A stretch of 64,000 nt of DNA from Styela clava (lineage: Eukaryota > Chordata > Ascidiacea > Stolidobranchia > Styelidae). Every line of letters begins with the position of its first letter. The stretch's first letter is position 1. The position numbers and the translations under genes were made by a program. The notes under the pieces are model-generated. The model saw only the letters and a list, made by a program, of their open reading frames with translations. It made no database searches and had not been told where the DNA came from. Below, in pieces: positions 61,766 through 64,000 of the stretch. The stretch lies in assembly GCF_964204865.1 (NCBI RefSeq), contig NC_135258.1:11151001-11215000 (forward strand). Reading direction: 5' to 3'.

Positions 61766-64000
61766 GCCGACGGAGATGTTGTAAGGATACAAGGCAATGT
61801 TTGCTTTTGTCGGGCGAACTTTTTTTAACCATCCAAATATGCATGGCCCGTTCGTCCCTGGATACGAGGATAACTTCGGCACCTTGCGGTCACTCGATCG
61901 ATGTCTTCCTGACAGTGACGTAACAATTAAAATCTAAGCAATTTCTCTGGCACTTTGTTCTGTTAAGCTCGCCATAAAACGTAAAACTATTGGTATTCGA
62001 GACAATCACGCGGAACGAAAATTCAGATAAGTTGCCAAATCTTAAAATAAGGTTCAAACGGGCGACATGAAGAGTTCTTACTAATTAGGCAATCTCACCT
62101 TATTACATCGAATATACGCCACGACGTACTTTTCAATTGACTCAAGCTTGTGAGAATCGTGATATATATATATATAATACATGCGTGGACACAAATCATG
62201 CCGGGCATTTTGGGCCTTGCATCTCAAAACCAAAGTTACACAATTGATGTATTCATTTTTACGCTGAACTTGAACAAGCAGTACGAAATTTGAAACAATG
62301 GGTGACAACATTAGGAATAAATTGGTTACAAAGACTTTCTAATAATTGACGTATCGATTACGATTTTCAATAATGTTTGTAAACATCGATGTTTTCGTAG
62401 TTCTAAGTAGTTTTATTTCTCGCTTTTAGGCTATGTTACCGACATATATATAAACTGTATGTATAAATCAAATATTTCAACGACCAGTTTGTATCACTTT
62501 AACTGTGGTATCAAAAATACGTTTTGCAGCATCTACGATATATTACGGTAAAATGGCTCCACAGCCCTTATCATGGCAATTGCTTTAATCAATCAATCAT
62601 AGAAAAATTAGCAAATAAGTATAAAATACTTTTTGGGTTGGTTTGGTTGTGGGATTCGGGAGTAGGCGCTTCTCCCGTTTTTGATATGTCTTGTTATACT
62701 CGAGAACCTGAACTTGTCTTTATTTCTCTTTTTTGACGTTGTATGATAGCATCAAGTGGCTACGCCGCAACTGACGACGAGCGTCAAATTTGACGTTTCG
62801 TAAGTTATGTAATATTTTCATGTAAAGTGTGTCATGTTAATGTAGCTCACATAATGACATACATGAGCGCATATGGCGAAACTATCATGGAAGCTATCTT
62901 ACATTCGTTCTTGTGTTGTTTAGTCCAGCAATGGCCAAGAACACCTCACTAAGAAAACACACTCGATCGGAGTGCCGCTCACGTGAAAGGGGTTTTTATT
63001 TGTATCCATGTCTTTTTTCCTTTGAAAAAACGTTCGTCGCAAGTCTTTCCTTACCTAATCCAATTTCCATCTATTCGTTAGAAACGAAATTTCTGAAAAT
63101 TAGTACAGTTATTGATCTATAAGTTAGGCATAACTGGTTCTTAAAACGTTGAATCTCACCACTGTTTGAGGGTTGTAGAGACATTAATCAGACGTCTGTT
63201 ATATCCGCCGTCTGATTTGCGTGTTGCGACCAGACATCCTGTCAGCATTGTTGCACCCACCAGGCTTGTTGCCTTCCGTTTTACCGGCGGTGGCATATTG
63301 TATATTCTTTCGACGCTGTTTTTGTTTTCATTTATTTGATTGTTGAGCTTGTCAGATTTTTCCCAATTTTCCTATTTCGTGCCCATACACTTACTCATGG
63401 AACAACTTTTGTATTGAGGCCTTTTTATACCAAATGCACTAGTGTGAAACCACTGAACTCGAGTGGAATCAGGCTACGTAGTCGCCGTAAAATCAACATA
63501 ATAGCCCAATGTACGTAATAGAAAAAAGTCTTATGATCGGAAGAACAATATTCTGGGGGACGGGACGTTTTCGTCTCGTTCGTACTTTTGTTACGCTCAG
63601 AAGTATGCCTATAAAATTCACGTGGAACGGGATAGTGGAAATTATCGAAAATGCTTTTAAGAAGTTTTTAGTGATCACAATGTTTCACATACCTTGTTCA
63701 TAAGTGACTAAAGAGCAATCTCAAAAGGGTAAACATAAAGCGTTTGAATCCAGAATGTGTATGCCGTACCAATGTCGTCAAACACATCTTTGAACCACTC
63801 TAGGGTCATTCTAATTATACGGCACACTGATGAGGAAGGACCGACAAAAAGAGACGTGCTTGTCATCTAAGATTTCATCGAAAGTCTTAAGTATTGGTTG
63901 AATATGAAGATATCAGCGTCTAATGCCATAAGCGTGAACTGCGTAATCAGCCATATGTTGCGTCATGATAGTCTTGATTGTTAAACGGATATAAGCATCC
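61766..64000. other. Intergenic, no gene supported
   Basis: Only short frames. A (TA)n tract lies at about 62161-62176. At 63710-64000 on the minus strand two frames of 20-35 codons around stops (for example MTLEWFKDVFDDIGTAY) look mildly protein-like and might be the edge of a decayed gene continuing past the window, but no family is recognised. Confidence 0.4.

Overview
The window is nuclear DNA from an animal. It is AT-rich, its genes are split by GT-AG introns that are mostly 75-500 bp long, and it is dense in DNA transposons. The encoded O-GlcNAc transferase (OGT) and ribosomal protein L4 are closely animal/chordate-like. A tandem ficolin-like (fibrinogen-domain) array in such a compact genome points to an invertebrate deuterostome, most plausibly an ascidian tunicate. 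The species is inference; the gene identities are not.

Layout. (1) 1-11430: the 3' part of OGT on the + strand, 16 exons covering the last eight or so TPRs and the whole catalytic region. Its two long introns are long only because each carries one transposon, a piggyBac-type (3250-5647) and a hAT-type (7037-9634). (2) 11431-16100: intergenic, mostly one 3.26-kb hAT element (12353-15614) that contains a second hAT-like element (12993-14310), which in turn holds a tRNA-like SINE. (3) 16156-18518: two tandem, intronless-looking, minus-strand SAM-dependent methyltransferase genes of 275 aa each. (4) 19900-52600: four tandem ficolin-like units A-D. Each gene has a signal peptide, a Cys-bearing N-terminus, only five Gly-X-Y triplets, a coiled coil and a fibrinogen domain, in six exons. 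Copy A (22773-25850) is intact by eye (353 aa). B has two frameshifts, C has an in-frame stop, and D has lost a splice donor. The units share upstream and downstream repeat blocks, and the B and C 3' flanks are nearly the same sequence. The C-D spacer is lengthened by a 4.84-kb hAT-bounded block (42554-47392) with unexplained exon-like sequence. (5) 53276-55797: a hAT transposase relic split by another hAT element. (6) 55850-60774: RPL4 on the minus strand, with a pyrimidine-start noncoding first exon and a foldback mariner relic in its large intron. (7) 60775-64000: intergenic, one short hAT MITE and no gene I can support.

The genes do not form one pathway: OGT is intracellular glycosylation, RPL4 is the ribosome, the methyltransferases have unknown substrates, and the ficolin-like proteins are predicted secreted lectins that may serve innate immunity. 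The striking theme is birth-and-death evolution of the lectin array in a region heavily colonised by hAT elements, many still showing exact 8-bp target-site duplications.
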